DNA from: Yersinia enterocolitica subsp. enterocolitica
Lineage (GTDB): Bacteria > Pseudomonadota > Gammaproteobacteria > Enterobacterales > Enterobacteriaceae
NCBI RefSeq assembly: GCF_901472495.1
Contig: NZ_LR590469.1
Coordinates: forward strand, 2,666,001 to 2,730,000
DNA length: 64,000 nucleotides
Direction of reading: 5' to 3'
The notes under the pieces were generated by a model. That model saw nothing but the letters and a program-made list of their open reading frames with translations. It was not told the origin of the DNA and did not search any database. Below, in pieces: positions 1 through 9,160 of this stretch. Made by a program: the position numbers and the translations under genes. Every line of letters begins with the position of its first letter. Position 1 is the stretch's first letter.

Positions 1-1144
1 CGCAGGTATTCAGGACGTCACGTTTCAGACCAATGAACAAGCACTGATTCTCAATACAGCAACCGCCTACTTCAATGTCCTTAGAGCCATTGATAGCCTG
101 TCTTATACCGAAGCGCAGAAACAATCCGTTTATCGCCAGTTAGACCAAACAACCCAGCGCTTTAATGTGGGTTTAGTGGCTATTACCGATGTGCAAAACG
201 CCCGCGCTAGCTACGATACCGTGTTAGCAGACGAAGTTACGGCGCGTAATAATCTCGATAATGCGCTGGAAAACTTGCGCCAAATTACCGGTGTTTACTA
301 CCCAGAACTGGCATCACTCAATGTTTCTCGTTTGAAGACTGAACGCCCTCAAGCCGTCACTAACCTGCTGAAAGAAGCTGAAAAACGTAATCTTTCGTTG
401 CTTTCTGCCCGTTTGAGCCAAGATTTGGCCCGTGAGCAAATTAAGTCAGCAGAAACTGGCTATATGCCAACCATCGATTTGACGGCATCAACTTCAGTCA
501 CCAATACTCGTTACAGCGGCGGCACACCAAGCACTCAGCAACTGAATAACGATGCGGGTCAGAACAAAATTGGCGTGCAATTGAGCTTACCGCTGTACAG
601 CGGTGGTGCGACGAATTCTGCCGTGAAACAGGCGCAATACAATTTCGTCGGCGCCAGTGAGCAGTTGGAAAGCGCACACCGTAGTGTGGTGCAAACCGTA
701 CGTTCCTCATTTAATAATATCTCAGCCTCCATCAGCAGCATCAAGGCTTATGAGCAGGTGGTTATTTCTAACCAAAGCTCATTAGATGCAATGGAAGCGG
801 GTTATCAGGTGGGTACTCGTACTATTCTGGATGTATTGACTGCAACAACTAACTTGTATCAATCTAAACAGCAACTCGCGGATGCGCGTTATAACTACCT
901 GATCAATCAGTTAAATATCAAGTCTGCTCTGGGCACGTTGAATATGAACGACTTGATGGCACTGAACGGTGTACTGGATAAACCCGTCCCGACATCGGCC
1001 ACCAGCCTGGCACCAGATAACGCTGACCAAAATGCGTATGCTGATGGTACCAGCACGCAGGCTGCACCGCGTGTCACCACGGTTAGCCAACCGACGACCG
1101 CAGCGCCAGCCGCTGCACGTAACGGCAACCCTTTCCGTAACTGA
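1..1144 (+). CDS. tolC: Outer membrane channel TolC (5' end cut off by the window)
   Basis: TolC is the trimeric outer-membrane exit duct for tripartite efflux pumps and type I secretion. The reading frame is open from base 2, and the first visible residues (AGIQDVTFQTNEQ) match E. coli TolC around mature residue 90, so about 110 N-terminal residues including the signal peptide lie outside the window. The two-fold repeat architecture is visible through QRFNVGLVAITDVQNAR in the first half and MEAGYQVGTRTILDVL in the second. The C-terminus keeps the family ending NPFRN after a variable Ala/Thr/Pro-rich tail. It is followed by a clear terminator. Identification is near certain; only the start is missing. 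Confidence 0.97.
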   Translation, partial: AGIQDVTFQTNEQALILNTATAYFNVLRAIDSLSYTEAQKQSVYRQLDQTTQRFNVGLVAITDVQNARASYDTVLADEVTARNNLDNALENLRQITGVYYPELASLNVSRLKTERPQAVTNLLKEAEKRNLSLLSARLSQDLAREQIKSAETGYMPTIDLTASTSVTNTRYSGGTPSTQQLNNDAGQNKIGVQLSLPLYSGGATNSAVKQAQYNFVGASEQLESAHRSVVQTVRSSFNNISASISSIKAYEQVVISNQSSLDAMEAGYQVGTRTILDVLTATTNLYQSKQQLADARYNYLINQLNIKSALGTLNMNDLMALNGVLDKPVPTSATSLAPDNADQNAYADGTSTQAAPRVTTVSQPTTAAPAAARNGNPFRN

Positions 1145-1163
1145 TTTTTACGCGATTGGACTC

Positions 1164-1205
1164 ACCGGGCATAGCATCAAGCCGTGCCCGGTTTATTTTT
1201 TTTAT
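1164..1205 (+). terminator. Rho-independent terminator after tolC
   Basis: An 8-bp perfect stem (ACCGGGCA paired with TGCCCGGT, 1164-1171 and 1185-1192) is followed by a T-rich run to 1205, 20 bases after the tolC stop. The rest of the 246-base gap to ygiB (1206-1390) holds no gene; it should contain the ygiB promoter, which I cannot define. Confidence 0.85.
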
Positions 1206-1390
1206 TCCCTCTTTTGGCTCCCCAGCATTTTTCGGCGATGAAAAAAGCGAACTTACTCGCAGCATTTCGTATAGCTTTGTAAAGTCTGCCGCTCATCAGC
1301 CCTCGCGCTTTAATTTCATACACATTTCCCCTATTCTTAGGACACTTACTGGGAAAGGGCATTGAACGCCCGGAAATGAGACAAATAAAG

Positions 1391-2080
1391 ATGAAACGGA
1401 CTCAAAACATCAATCAAGAGACTTTCCGTAAATCCTGGCGCAGCTATCGCCTGGCGCCAGTAGCTTTAGCTATCAGTGCCGTATTTATGCTGGCTGGCTG
1501 CGAAAAAACCGATGAAACCGTCTCTTTGTACCAAAATGCTGATGATTGCTCAGCGGCAAATCCGTCCAAGAGCGCAGAATGTACTACTGCTTACAACACG
1601 GCTTTGCAGGAAGCAGCTAAAACTGCGCCCAAGTATGCAACTCGTGAAGATTGCGTGGCTGAATTCGGTGAATCACAGTGTACTCAAGCTCCTGCACAAG
1701 CAGGTATGGTACCAACATCTTCGTCATCTTCTGAAACAACTGCCGCTGCACCACAGCAAAGCGGTAGCATGTGGATGCCACTGATGGCGGGTTATATGAT
1801 GGGCCGAATGATGGGCGGCGGTGCAAGTCAGCCGTTGTTTACCTCTAAAGCACCGAATAGCCCGGCTAACGGCAAGTTTGTCGATGCAACTGGCAAAAAC
1901 TTTGGTTCAGCCACTACTGGCCGTACTATGACAGTACCAAGAACGGCGATGGCTCCGAAGCCCGCTGTGACCAATACCATCACCCGTGGCGGTTTTGGTG
2001 AGTCAGTAGCTAAACAGTCTTCGATGCAACGCAGTGCGGCAACATCATCTAAAACCAGCACACGCAGCATGGGTGGCTAA
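1391..2080 (+). CDS. ygiB: YgiB family lipoprotein (DUF1190)
   Basis: Membrane-anchored lipoprotein of the YgiB family, function unknown; in E. coli ygiB and ygiC belong to the tolC neighbourhood and the Mar/Sox/Rob response. A basic N-terminus and hydrophobic stretch end in the lipobox LAGC, predicting lipidation at that Cys. The body has two CxxE/C-type cysteine segments (NADDCSAANP, TREDCVAEFGESQC), a Met/Gly-rich membrane-like patch (LMAGYMMGRMMGGG) and the family end GFGESVAKQSSMQRSA...SMGG. An in-frame ATG at 1376 adds five residues; I chose 1391 (MKRTQ) because it matches the family start. Ten bases separate it from ygiC, so the two are probably cotranscribed. Confidence 0.9.
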   Translation: MKRTQNINQETFRKSWRSYRLAPVALAISAVFMLAGCEKTDETVSLYQNADDCSAANPSKSAECTTAYNTALQEAAKTAPKYATREDCVAEFGESQCTQAPAQAGMVPTSSSSSETTAAAPQQSGSMWMPLMAGYMMGRMMGGGASQPLFTSKAPNSPANGKFVDATGKNFGSATTGRTMTVPRTAMAPKPAVTNTITRGGFGESVAKQSSMQRSAATSSKTSTRSMGG

Positions 2081-2090
2081 GGTCTGATTA

Positions 2091-3251
2091 ATGAAACGTT
2101 TAGCGATTAGCGAACGCCCGGACTGGCGCGAAAAAGCCACTGAATTTGGTTTCCGTTTCCACACCATGTATGGCGAACCATACTGGTGTGAAGATGCATA
2201 TTACCAATTCACACTCGCACAAATCGAAGAGCTAGAAGATACCACCGCAGAGTTGCATCAGATGTGTCTGCAAGTGGTTGAGAAAGTAGTTAATAGCGAT
2301 CAACTGATGGCAAAATTCCGTATTCCAAAACATTGCTGGGATTTTGTTCGTAGCTCATGGAAAACCAATCAGCCTTCACTCTATTCGCGTCTTGATCTGG
2401 CCTATGACGGTGTAAATCCAGCTAAATTGCTGGAAAACAATGCTGACACCCCAACTTCATTGTATGAGGCGGCTTTTTTCCAATGGCTGTGGTTGGAAGA
2501 TCAGATCAATGCGGGCAATCTGGACTCAGAGTCTGATCAGTTCAACAGCATGCAAGAGAAACTGATTGAGCGTTTTGCTGATTTGCGTGATAACCACGGT
2601 TTTAGTTTGCTGCATCTGGCTTGCTGCCAGGGCAGCGAAGAAGATCGTGGGACTGTGCAGTATCTGCAAGATTGCGCATTAGAAGCTGGTTTGCCAACTG
2701 AATTCATGTTTATGGAAGAAATTGGCCTAGGGGAAAAAGGGCAATTTACCGATCTGGATAATCAGGTTATCAGTAATTTGTTCAAGCTCTATCCGTGGGA
2801 ATTTATGTTCCGCGAAATGTTCTCCACCAAACTGGAAGATGCAGGTGTACGCTGGCTGGAACCGGCCTGGAAGAGCATTATCTCCAATAAAGCCTTGCTG
2901 CCACTGCTGTGGGAAATGTTCCCAAATCACCCTAATCTGTTGCCTGCGTATTTTGCTGAAGATGATCATCCAGCGATGGATCATTATGTCACCAAACCGT
3001 TATTCTCACGGGAAGGGGCCAATATTCAGATAGTCGAAAATGGTAAAGAAGTGGCGCGAGTTGATGGGCCATATGGTGAGGAGGGCATGATTGTTCAGCA
3101 ATTTCATCCTTTACCTAAGTTTGGTGACAGCTACACGTTGATTGGTAGCTGGTTGGTTAACGATCAACCATGCGGTATTGGCTTGCGTGAAGACCGTGAA
3201 TTGATCACCCAAGATCTGTCACGCTTTTACCCACATATCATTTTGGGTTAA
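2091..3251 (+). CDS. ygiC: YgiC, glutathionylspermidine-synthase-like ATP-grasp protein
   Basis: A 386-residue protein matching E. coli YgiC end to end (same length). The family is related to the C-terminal synthetase domain of Gsp (glutathionylspermidine synthase), an ATP-grasp amide ligase, but a substrate for YgiC has not been settled. Recognisable segments include the N-terminal RPDWREKATEFGFRFHTM, the ADTPTSLYEAAFFQWLW region and the C-terminal GSWLVNDQPCGIGLREDRELI. The start has an AGG-containing Shine-Dalgarno in the ygiB-ygiC spacer. It is likely in an operon with ygiB. Confidence 0.93.
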   Translation: MKRLAISERPDWREKATEFGFRFHTMYGEPYWCEDAYYQFTLAQIEELEDTTAELHQMCLQVVEKVVNSDQLMAKFRIPKHCWDFVRSSWKTNQPSLYSRLDLAYDGVNPAKLLENNADTPTSLYEAAFFQWLWLEDQINAGNLDSESDQFNSMQEKLIERFADLRDNHGFSLLHLACCQGSEEDRGTVQYLQDCALEAGLPTEFMFMEEIGLGEKGQFTDLDNQVISNLFKLYPWEFMFREMFSTKLEDAGVRWLEPAWKSIISNKALLPLLWEMFPNHPNLLPAYFAEDDHPAMDHYVTKPLFSREGANIQIVENGKEVARVDGPYGEEGMIVQQFHPLPKFGDSYTLIGSWLVNDQPCGIGLREDRELITQDLSRFYPHIILG

Positions 3252-3295
3252 GCCTGCGCAAGAATAGGTATAAAGGCTAATACCTTAAAATTATT

Positions 3296-3396
3296 GATAA
3301 AACTGAACCAAGGGGAAACACTCCGTTGGGGCTGTAGCGGCTTATGCCGCCGGAGTGCCCGTAGGAGTGGTCAACCCTTGGCTCACTGACTTTATC
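3296..3396. repeat. Palindromic intergenic repeat, copy A
   Basis: A ~100-bp nearly complete palindrome between ygiC and ygiD. Outer arms GATAAAACTGAACCAAGGG and CCCTTGGCTCACTGACTTTATC are near-complementary; inner paired arms are CACTCC/GGAGTG, GGGGC/GTGCCC and GCGGC/GCCGC round a TTAT loop. It shares its core with a second element at 4463-4567. The family could be the Yersinia palindrome (YPAL) type, but I cannot confirm that. The hairpin sits at the 3' ends of convergent genes and may end transcription both ways. Confidence 0.75.
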
Positions 3397-3423
3397 AGTT
3401 CAAGCGCTTTTTATAACACCTAA

Positions 3424-4206
3424 CTATCCAATTCTTACCGACAACATACTAAGCGACCCCATCTCAATTCCATCGGTCGGAATCGAAATCGGCTCTTTAC
3501 CATCCCAGCTCCCCAACACATACAGTAATGGCAGATAATGCTCTGGTGACGGATTAGACAACGCCGCCCCTTCATGTTGCATAAAGTTAACCAATGGGTG
3601 GTTATCACCTTGATAACTCAAATTATCCCGTACAAATTGGTTGAAAGATTCTGCCCACGGATACGGACTACTTTCCCCCTGCCATCTCACCATACGCAGG
3701 TTATGTACCACGTTGCCGCTAGCGACAATCATCACGCCCTGCTCACGTAGTGCAGCCAGCTTACGACCTAATTCATAGTGATACTCTGCCGGTTGGGTGC
3801 CATCGATACTCAATTGCACCACGGGAATATCAGCATCAGGGTACATCTTGATCAACACTCCCCAGCTGCCGTGGTCCAAACCCCATTCACTGGTATCAGC
3901 TTGCACCGCAATAGGTGCCAATAGTTGCTGAATCTGGGTTGCCAACTCTGGCGAACCAGGAGCCGGGTATTGCGTATCAAACAACGCCTGTGGGAAGCCA
4001 CCAAAATCATGAATCGTCCGAGGTTTCTCCATCGCTGTCACCGCGGTGCCACGGGTATACCAGTGAGCGGAAATAGCCAAAATCGCCTTTGGACGCGGCA
4101 ATGTCTCACCCAACGCACGCCATGCCTGAGTGTGACTGTTTTCTTCCAGCACGTTCATCGGGCTACCGTGGCCGAGAAACAGTGCAGGCATACGAGAGGT
4201 GTTCAT
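3424..4206 (-). CDS. ygiD: DODA-type (4,5-DOPA) extradiol ring-cleavage dioxygenase
   Basis: A 260-residue protein of the LigB/DODA class III extradiol dioxygenase family; the E. coli homologue YgiD has zinc-dependent DOPA 4,5-dioxygenase activity in vitro, physiological role unclear. Candidate metal ligands are His13 (LGHGSP), His48 (SAHWYT), His168 (VVHNLR) and His223 (PEHYLPL), the expected spacing. It is convergent with ygiC across the palindromic repeat and followed upstream by a second repeat before ribB. Confidence 0.92.
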   Translation of the reverse strand: MNTSRMPALFLGHGSPMNVLEENSHTQAWRALGETLPRPKAILAISAHWYTRGTAVTAMEKPRTIHDFGGFPQALFDTQYPAPGSPELATQIQQLLAPIAVQADTSEWGLDHGSWGVLIKMYPDADIPVVQLSIDGTQPAEYHYELGRKLAALREQGVMIVASGNVVHNLRMVRWQGESSPYPWAESFNQFVRDNLSYQGDNHPLVNFMQHEGAALSNPSPEHYLPLLYVLGSWDGKEPISIPTDGIEMGSLSMLSVRIG

Positions 4207-4435
4207 AGAGAATCCTTACTGTTAAGAAAAAGTGTGGCGCTAAAATCATAAACAGTACATTACGCGCTTTTTTTTCATTACACAGCCGGATAACAGTGAT
4301 GAAGATATTCAAGAAATTTGAAGAGGAAAAATCGTGGGGAAATATCAAAGATAGAGTGTGAAGGCACGAAATAACCGGACAGCGATCTATTCAATAGAAT
4401 AATGGCAACCCGGTGTGTAAACCACGTTATCAATA

Positions 4436-4612
4436 GACAATATCAGTAGATATTGCCACAGACTGCTGACAAAGTTGATAAAAGGGGAAATGTGCCGAAT
4501 GGGTCGTAACGGCGTGAGCCGTCGGAGCGCCCATCGGTGCAGTCGCCCCGTTAGTCTCAGTGCAGCAAAATAGGTTTGTCATTAACCTCAGGCAATATCA
4601 GTCGATATTGCC
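4436..4612. repeat. Palindromic intergenic repeat, copy B, with 22-bp flanking hairpin units
   Basis: The core 4463-4567 shares the AGGGGAAA...GTAACGGC..GAGCCGTCGGAG.GCCC pattern with the repeat at 3296-3396 and is itself self-complementary. It is bracketed by two near-identical self-complementary 22-mers, 4436-4457 and 4591-4612 (CAATATCAGT.GATATTGCC, one or two differences). This fills most of the 414-base ygiD-ribB gap; 4207-4435 holds no gene I can see. Confidence 0.7.
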
Positions 4613-4620
4613 ATCAGAAA

Positions 4621-5274
4621 TCAGCTGGCTTTTTTCTCTTGAGACTGGCGGTACTCAGCCAAGTCATCAATAGTCACGACTGGCATATCATGCAATTTGG
4701 CAAACTCAATCACTTCTGGTGCATGCGCCATGCTGCCGTCATCATTGGTCAGTTCACACAAAACGCCCGCTGGTTTGTAGCCTGCCAGGGTAGCTAAATC
4801 GATAGAAGCTTCAGTATGACCACGGCGTGATAATACACCACCCGGCTGACCGCGCAGTGGGAATACATGGCCCGGGCGATTAAGGTCAGTAGGTTTCGCG
4901 TTATCAGCAATTGCCGCACGGATAGTGGTCAAACGGTCAGCCGCAGAAACCCCAGTTGTCACACCTTTAGCCGCTTCGATTGTTACGGTAAATGCAGTTT
5001 GGAACTGGCTGGAGTTATTGGCTACCATCATTGGTAAATCAAGCTGTTGGCGACGTTCATCAGTGATACACAGACACACAATGCCACTGCCGTGGCGGAT
5101 AGTCAGTGCCATTTGCTCTACAGTCATTGCTTCAGCAGCAAAAACCATATCGCCTTCGTTTTCACGACTTTCGTCATCCAACACCATAACACCACGGCCA
5201 TGACGCAGCGCGTCAATAGCACGTTCTACACGCTCAACAGGCGTGCCGAAATCTGATAGAAGGGTCTGATTCAT
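4621..5274 (-). CDS. ribB: 3,4-dihydroxy-2-butanone 4-phosphate synthase
   Basis: Converts D-ribulose 5-phosphate to 3,4-dihydroxy-2-butanone 4-phosphate plus formate, supplying the four-carbon unit of riboflavin. It is 217 residues, equal to E. coli RibB, with the acidic substrate/Mg loop VLDDESRENEGDM, the FTVTIEAAKGVTTGVSAADR segment, and the NRPGHVFPLRG and GHTEA motifs. An in-frame ATG 15 bases upstream exists but has no Shine-Dalgarno; MNQTLL at 5274 has GAGG nine bases before it and matches the family. It is a stand-alone RibB (no GTP cyclohydrolase II fusion), controlled by the FMN riboswitch upstream. Confidence 0.96.
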   Translation of the reverse strand: MNQTLLSDFGTPVERVERAIDALRHGRGVMVLDDESRENEGDMVFAAEAMTVEQMALTIRHGSGIVCLCITDERRQQLDLPMMVANNSSQFQTAFTVTIEAAKGVTTGVSAADRLTTIRAAIADNAKPTDLNRPGHVFPLRGQPGGVLSRRGHTEASIDLATLAGYKPAGVLCELTNDDGSMAHAPEVIEFAKLHDMPVVTIDDLAEYRQSQEKKAS

Positions 5275-5433
5275 GGTAAAAAACCTCATTGAAATTATGG
5301 ATTACCAGAATCAGGGCGGTCTTGAGGAGTAAATGGCCATTTTAATATATCAATAACAGCATATATCAATAGAAATAGCCGAAATAACGCAAGCGAGCTA
5401 TTTAATACCATAAATAAGCTCGGCAGATACCGT

Positions 5434-5617
5434 TACTCTCTCCCATCCGGACTATAACCGTCGGCCCCGGAATTACACCGGATCTGCTGACCTCTACCCT
5501 GCTCTCTTTGATAAGAGAAACAACGTGAGCGCTCGCGGGCTTTTGCACCACGACATGATATGCCGCAACACAATTTACCGCCGGTGGGGACTTGCACCCC
5601 GCCCTGAGAATAAGCCC
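5434..5617 (-). promoter_or_regulatory. FMN riboswitch (RFN element) upstream of ribB
   Basis: Read on the minus strand, the conserved RFN pieces appear in order: GGGCGGGGTG, CCCCACCGGCGGTAAAT, AGCCCGCGAGCG, GGTCAGCAGATCCGGTG, ATTCCGGGGCCGACGG and TATAGTCCGGATGGGAGAGA. FMN binding is known to shut off rib genes by folding the leader. About 160 bases separate the aptamer from the ribB start. I do not see a compelling terminator there, so translational control is possible. Confidence 0.95.
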
Positions 5618-5739
5618 TATGACTATAGCGCTATTGATTCGTCGGAGCAATTACCAAAATGGTGATTGAGGAGGTTTATACATTCGGCATCAAGCATTAC
5701 ACTAGTAGGAGTAACTTCACATCTAATTAGGGAAATACC

Positions 5740-6039
5740 ATGATTGACCCGAAAAAAATTGAACAAATCGCCCGCCAGGTGCATGAGTCTATGCCGAAAG
5801 GTATTCGCGAATTCGGGGACGACGTCGAAAAGAAAATTCGGATGGTGCTGCAATCGCAGTTAACCCGTTTGGATTTGGTTAATCGTGAAGAGTTCGACGT
5901 GCAAACTCAAGTCCTGCTGCGTACCAGAGAAAAACTGGCATTGTTGGAGCAACGCATGGGCGAACTGGAAGCCAGGTTCAACAGTGCTCCGGCCGCCGTT
6001 GGAGCAACGGCCACTATTGATGATAAAACCGGCGAGTAA
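5740..6039 (+). CDS. ubiK: Ubiquinone biosynthesis accessory factor UbiK
   Basis: Small (99 residues) coiled-coil protein of the YqiC/BMFP family. In E. coli and Salmonella UbiK binds UbiJ and promotes aerobic ubiquinone synthesis in the soluble Ubi complex. The N-terminal 80 residues (IDPKKIEQIARQVHESMPKGIREFG... FDVQTQVLLRTREKLALLEQRM) are near identical to E. coli; the helical C-terminal half has heptad leucines, and the last 18 residues are variable. A GGGAAA Shine-Dalgarno precedes the ATG. It is divergent from ribB and followed by a terminator. Confidence 0.94.
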   Translation: MIDPKKIEQIARQVHESMPKGIREFGDDVEKKIRMVLQSQLTRLDLVNREEFDVQTQVLLRTREKLALLEQRMGELEARFNSAPAAVGATATIDDKTGE

Positions 6040-6060
6040 TCTGAGCCGTTTATTACGATT

Positions 6061-6085
6061 GGGGTGCCATCTGGCGCCCTTTTTA
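6061..6085 (+). terminator. Terminator after ubiK
   Basis: GGGTGCC and GGCGCCC form a 7-bp stem (one G-T pair) with an ATCT loop followed by five Ts. The T-run overlaps the stop codon of the convergent yjeH gene. Confidence 0.75.
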
Positions 6086-7327
6086 GGGCTGTATTATGGC
6101 TCCACGCGACTTCGACATTAGCATCCACAACAGCGCAAACATCAGTAAAGCATATAAGCTCTTCCAACCAATCATCACCAGTAATACACAACACAGAATA
6201 CTGCCAATCACCGACATCACCCGCGAGCGCCCACTTAATAAGCGAATACCCGCCAGCATGCACAGCAAATAAATTAGTACAAAAATACCGTTGGCGTACA
6301 CAATCAGCAGATCTAAAGGCAGGGACAGCCAGTAAGTCAGCAAAGTAAACAGCAGGCAACTGCCGACCACTACCGTCAGTGCATTCACCGGTGTTTGCCC
6401 GACAGACAGCTGCGCTAACTTGCTTTGTGGGCGCGCCTGCGACCACACCATGCGAGCGAAACTCTGGGTATAGATATTCACACTGGCAAAACAAGCTAAA
6501 TAACCAATAATGCAGGCAATCCATAGCGCATGCTCACCGAACAGTTGCACCACAATTCGCGGCAAAGAGGCAGCAGCAGCTTGCTGCTCACCATAGGCAT
6601 GGAAATGCAGCACCGCCACGGTACATCCCCAATAGACCGCTCCCGCGACCAATAGTCCGACCATTAGGGCGCGCGGAAAATCACGTTTTGGGTGACGGAA
6701 TTCGGTCGCCAGATGTGCGAAAGCTTCCAGCCCGACAAAGCACCAGAACATCACTGCCAGCGCACTGAACATATTCGACGGGATAATATCTTGTGGTGTA
6801 GGCCAAGGAATTTGTGATGGCTGAATGTCACCCTGCCACCAAATAGCTACCACCAGCGCGATGACCAACAAGGCAATCAATGTTTGCACATTGGCACTGG
6901 AGCCAGCACTGCGGGTTCCCAGCAACCAAATAACCAGCAAAGTTACCAGTTGTACCATCAATAATCCGCTATCACTCCAACCCAAAGTGGCTTGCCAGAA
7001 ACCAGCAGCAATTTGGAGCGCGGCAGGTAAACCGACCGGAATGACGGACAAAAATAGCCAACCGGTGACTTTGCCAAGCTTCGGCCCGAATGCCATGGTG
7101 ACAAAGTGGGCCGCACCACCGGCACTGGGAAAGTGGCGACCTAAAGCAGCAAAGGCGATAGCAATCGGGAAAACCAGCACAATCAATAGCGGCCAGGCCC
7201 ATAAACTATCTTCACCGGCCAGCATTGCCGCCAGTGCGGGCACAGCAAAGACACCAGTTCCCAACAGTGAAGTGGACAATAACCCGACTCCCTGGGCCAG
7301 ACTCAACTCCTGTTTTAGTCCACTCAC
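6083..7327 (-). CDS. yjeH: L-methionine / branched-chain amino acid exporter
   Basis: APC-superfamily inner-membrane exporter of 414 residues (E. coli YjeH 418) with about 12 hydrophobic segments. The N-terminal APC signature LSTSLLGTGVFAVPALAAML (residues ~17-36) and the WLFLSVIPVGLPAALQIAAGFWQ and MFWCFVGLEAFAHLATEF segments match YjeH closely. E. coli YjeH exports L-methionine, leucine, isoleucine and valine. Its location between ubiK and hldE differs from the E. coli map position. It is monocistronic, with an ERIC element just upstream of its start. Confidence 0.9.
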   Translation of the reverse strand: MSGLKQELSLAQGVGLLSTSLLGTGVFAVPALAAMLAGEDSLWAWPLLIVLVFPIAIAFAALGRHFPSAGGAAHFVTMAFGPKLGKVTGWLFLSVIPVGLPAALQIAAGFWQATLGWSDSGLLMVQLVTLLVIWLLGTRSAGSSANVQTLIALLVIALVVAIWWQGDIQPSQIPWPTPQDIIPSNMFSALAVMFWCFVGLEAFAHLATEFRHPKRDFPRALMVGLLVAGAVYWGCTVAVLHFHAYGEQQAAAASLPRIVVQLFGEHALWIACIIGYLACFASVNIYTQSFARMVWSQARPQSKLAQLSVGQTPVNALTVVVGSCLLFTLLTYWLSLPLDLLIVYANGIFVLIYLLCMLAGIRLLSGRSRVMSVIGSILCCVLLVMIGWKSLYALLMFALLWMLMSKSRGAIIQP

Positions 7328-7330
7328 ACT

Positions 7331-7457
7331 TATCCCCTTCTTAATTGAAGCTGCAGCAGTGTTGGCTGCTCTCTCTCAACCGAATCACTGACTCAAGTCA
7401 GCTCATCGGGATTCATTCGTTTGCCGCCTACCTGCAACTCCAATTAATTTGGGTATA
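7331..7457 (-). repeat. ERIC element upstream of yjeH
   Basis: A 127-bp ERIC/IRU element in reverse orientation, with the hallmark core CCGAATCACTGACTCAAGTCAGCTCATCGGG and the end GGGTATA. It lies between yjeH and the hldE stop, directly 5' of the yjeH ATG, so it is probably in the yjeH leader or promoter. Confidence 0.9.
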
Positions 7458-7479
7458 ACACGACTAGACTAGAGCAGAT

Positions 7480-8910
7480 TCACCCCAGGCCATTCTTGAT
7501 GGACTGAATAATATTGGTGGTAGAAACACCATCCTCAAAATTCAGCACTTTCACTTCCCCACCAGCGGCCCATACTTCGGCACTACCGGCAATTTCATCA
7601 GGTTTATAATCCCCGCCCTTCACCAGTAAATCCGGCAAAATATCAGCAATTAAGCGCTGCGGAGTATCTTCTTCAAATGGCACCACCCAATCCACCGCTT
7701 CCAGCGCACCCAACACAATCATGCGCTGATCCAGTGGATTGACTGGGCGTTTTTCGCCTTTCAACCGTTTGGTGGAAGCATCACTGTTCACTGCCACAAT
7801 CAGGCGATCACCCAGCTTGCGGGCATTGGCTAAGTAAGAGACATGACCGGCATGAAGGATGTCAAAGATACCGTTAGTCATGACGACTTTTTCACCACGC
7901 TGGCGGGCCTGAGCCACCGCTTTTTTCAGTTGCTGCTCGTCCATCACGCCGAAACCAGTTTCAGCACGACCACGAATCGCATTTTCCAGTTCAATCGGGG
8001 AAACAGTAGATGTCCCCAATTTACCGACCACCACACCGGCTGCGGCATTAGCCAAGAAACATGACTCTTCAAGCGAATTTCCAGCTGCTAATGCAGCCGC
8101 CAGCACACCAATGACCGTGTCACCGGCACCGGTCACATCAAACACTTCTTGTGCCTGAGTCGCTAAATGTAGTGGAGGTTTGCCCGGCTGTAGCAAGGTC
8201 ATCCCTTGCTCAGAGCGGGTTACCAGTAAAGCGGAAAGTTCAAAGTCAGCTACCAGCTTCATGCCACGGCTCACCAACTCTTCTTCGTTTTTGCAATGCC
8301 CCACCACCGCTTCAAACTCGGATAGATTTGGTGTCAGTAGCGTTGCGCCACGATATCGCTCGAAATCGCTGCCTTTGGGATCGATAAGCACCGGAACTTT
8401 TGCTTTTCGCGCCAATTGGATCATCGTCTGCACACTGTTCAATGCACCTTTGGCATAGTCGGACAGCACCAGAGCACCAATCTGTGGCAGCGCTTGTTGA
8501 ATGCGCTCAAAGATAGGTTGAGGGTCAACACCATCAAAACCTTCTTCGAAATCCAGACGGATGAGCTGCTGGTTACGAGAAAGTACCCGCAACTTGGTGA
8601 TGGTTGGGTGAGTCGGCACCGAGACAAAATCACAACGCACCTGCACTTCGTTTAGCTTGCTGGTCAGTGCGCGTGCGGCATCATCAATACCCGTCAACCC
8701 GACTAACCGGGAGATTGCGCCAAGGGAGGCGATGTTCATCGCGACGTTCGCGGCACCACCGGGGCGTTCTTCGATGGTATCGACTTTGACAACCGGCACC
8801 GGTGCTTCTGGTGAAATGCGGCTGGTTGGGCCATACCAATAACGGTCTAACATGACATCACCAACGACTAATACACCGGCGCGGCGAAAATCAGGCAGCG
8901 TGACTTTCAT
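7480..8910 (-). CDS. hldE: Bifunctional heptose 7-phosphate kinase / heptose 1-phosphate adenylyltransferase
   Basis: Makes ADP-heptose for the LPS inner core. The N-terminal ~320 residues are a PfkB/ribokinase-type domain (GDVMLDRYWYG near the start, DVTGAGDTVIGVLAAAL catalytic GAGD near residue 265). The C-terminal ~130 residues are a nucleotidyltransferase with TNGIFDILHAGHVSYL, containing the HxGH motif. Total length 476 equals E. coli HldE. It lies downstream of glnE in the same direction, as in E. coli, but two ERIC elements now flank it. Confidence 0.96.
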   Translation of the reverse strand: MKVTLPDFRRAGVLVVGDVMLDRYWYGPTSRISPEAPVPVVKVDTIEERPGGAANVAMNIASLGAISRLVGLTGIDDAARALTSKLNEVQVRCDFVSVPTHPTITKLRVLSRNQQLIRLDFEEGFDGVDPQPIFERIQQALPQIGALVLSDYAKGALNSVQTMIQLARKAKVPVLIDPKGSDFERYRGATLLTPNLSEFEAVVGHCKNEEELVSRGMKLVADFELSALLVTRSEQGMTLLQPGKPPLHLATQAQEVFDVTGAGDTVIGVLAAALAAGNSLEESCFLANAAAGVVVGKLGTSTVSPIELENAIRGRAETGFGVMDEQQLKKAVAQARQRGEKVVMTNGIFDILHAGHVSYLANARKLGDRLIVAVNSDASTKRLKGEKRPVNPLDQRMIVLGALEAVDWVVPFEEDTPQRLIADILPDLLVKGGDYKPDEIAGSAEVWAAGGEVKVLNFEDGVSTTNIIQSIKNGLG

Positions 8911-8981
8911 ACGTTAGCCCCCAAAGTGAGCTGTTATTAACCCCGAAAACACACATCCCTTCGCTCCAATTTTGTGTTTAT

Positions 8982-9108
8982 TATGCTCTAAATAATTCGA
9001 GTTGCAGGAAGGCGGCAAACGAGTAAATCCCGACGAGCTTACTGTAGTAAGTGATTCGGGTGATTGAGCGCGGCCAACACACATGCAGCTTGAAGTATGA
9101 CGAGTATA
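8982..9108 (+). repeat. ERIC element between glnE and hldE
   Basis: A 127-bp full-length ERIC with left end TATGCTCTAAATAATTCGAG, core CCCGACGAGCTTACTGTAGT and right end CAGCTTGAAGTATGACG. It lies inside the glnE-hldE intercistronic space, so a glnE-hldE transcript would carry it as a long hairpin. Confidence 0.92.
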
Positions 9109-9160
9109 TATTGTGCCAGATAATATCACAGACACCTTGTATACCATTAATAACTGGAAT

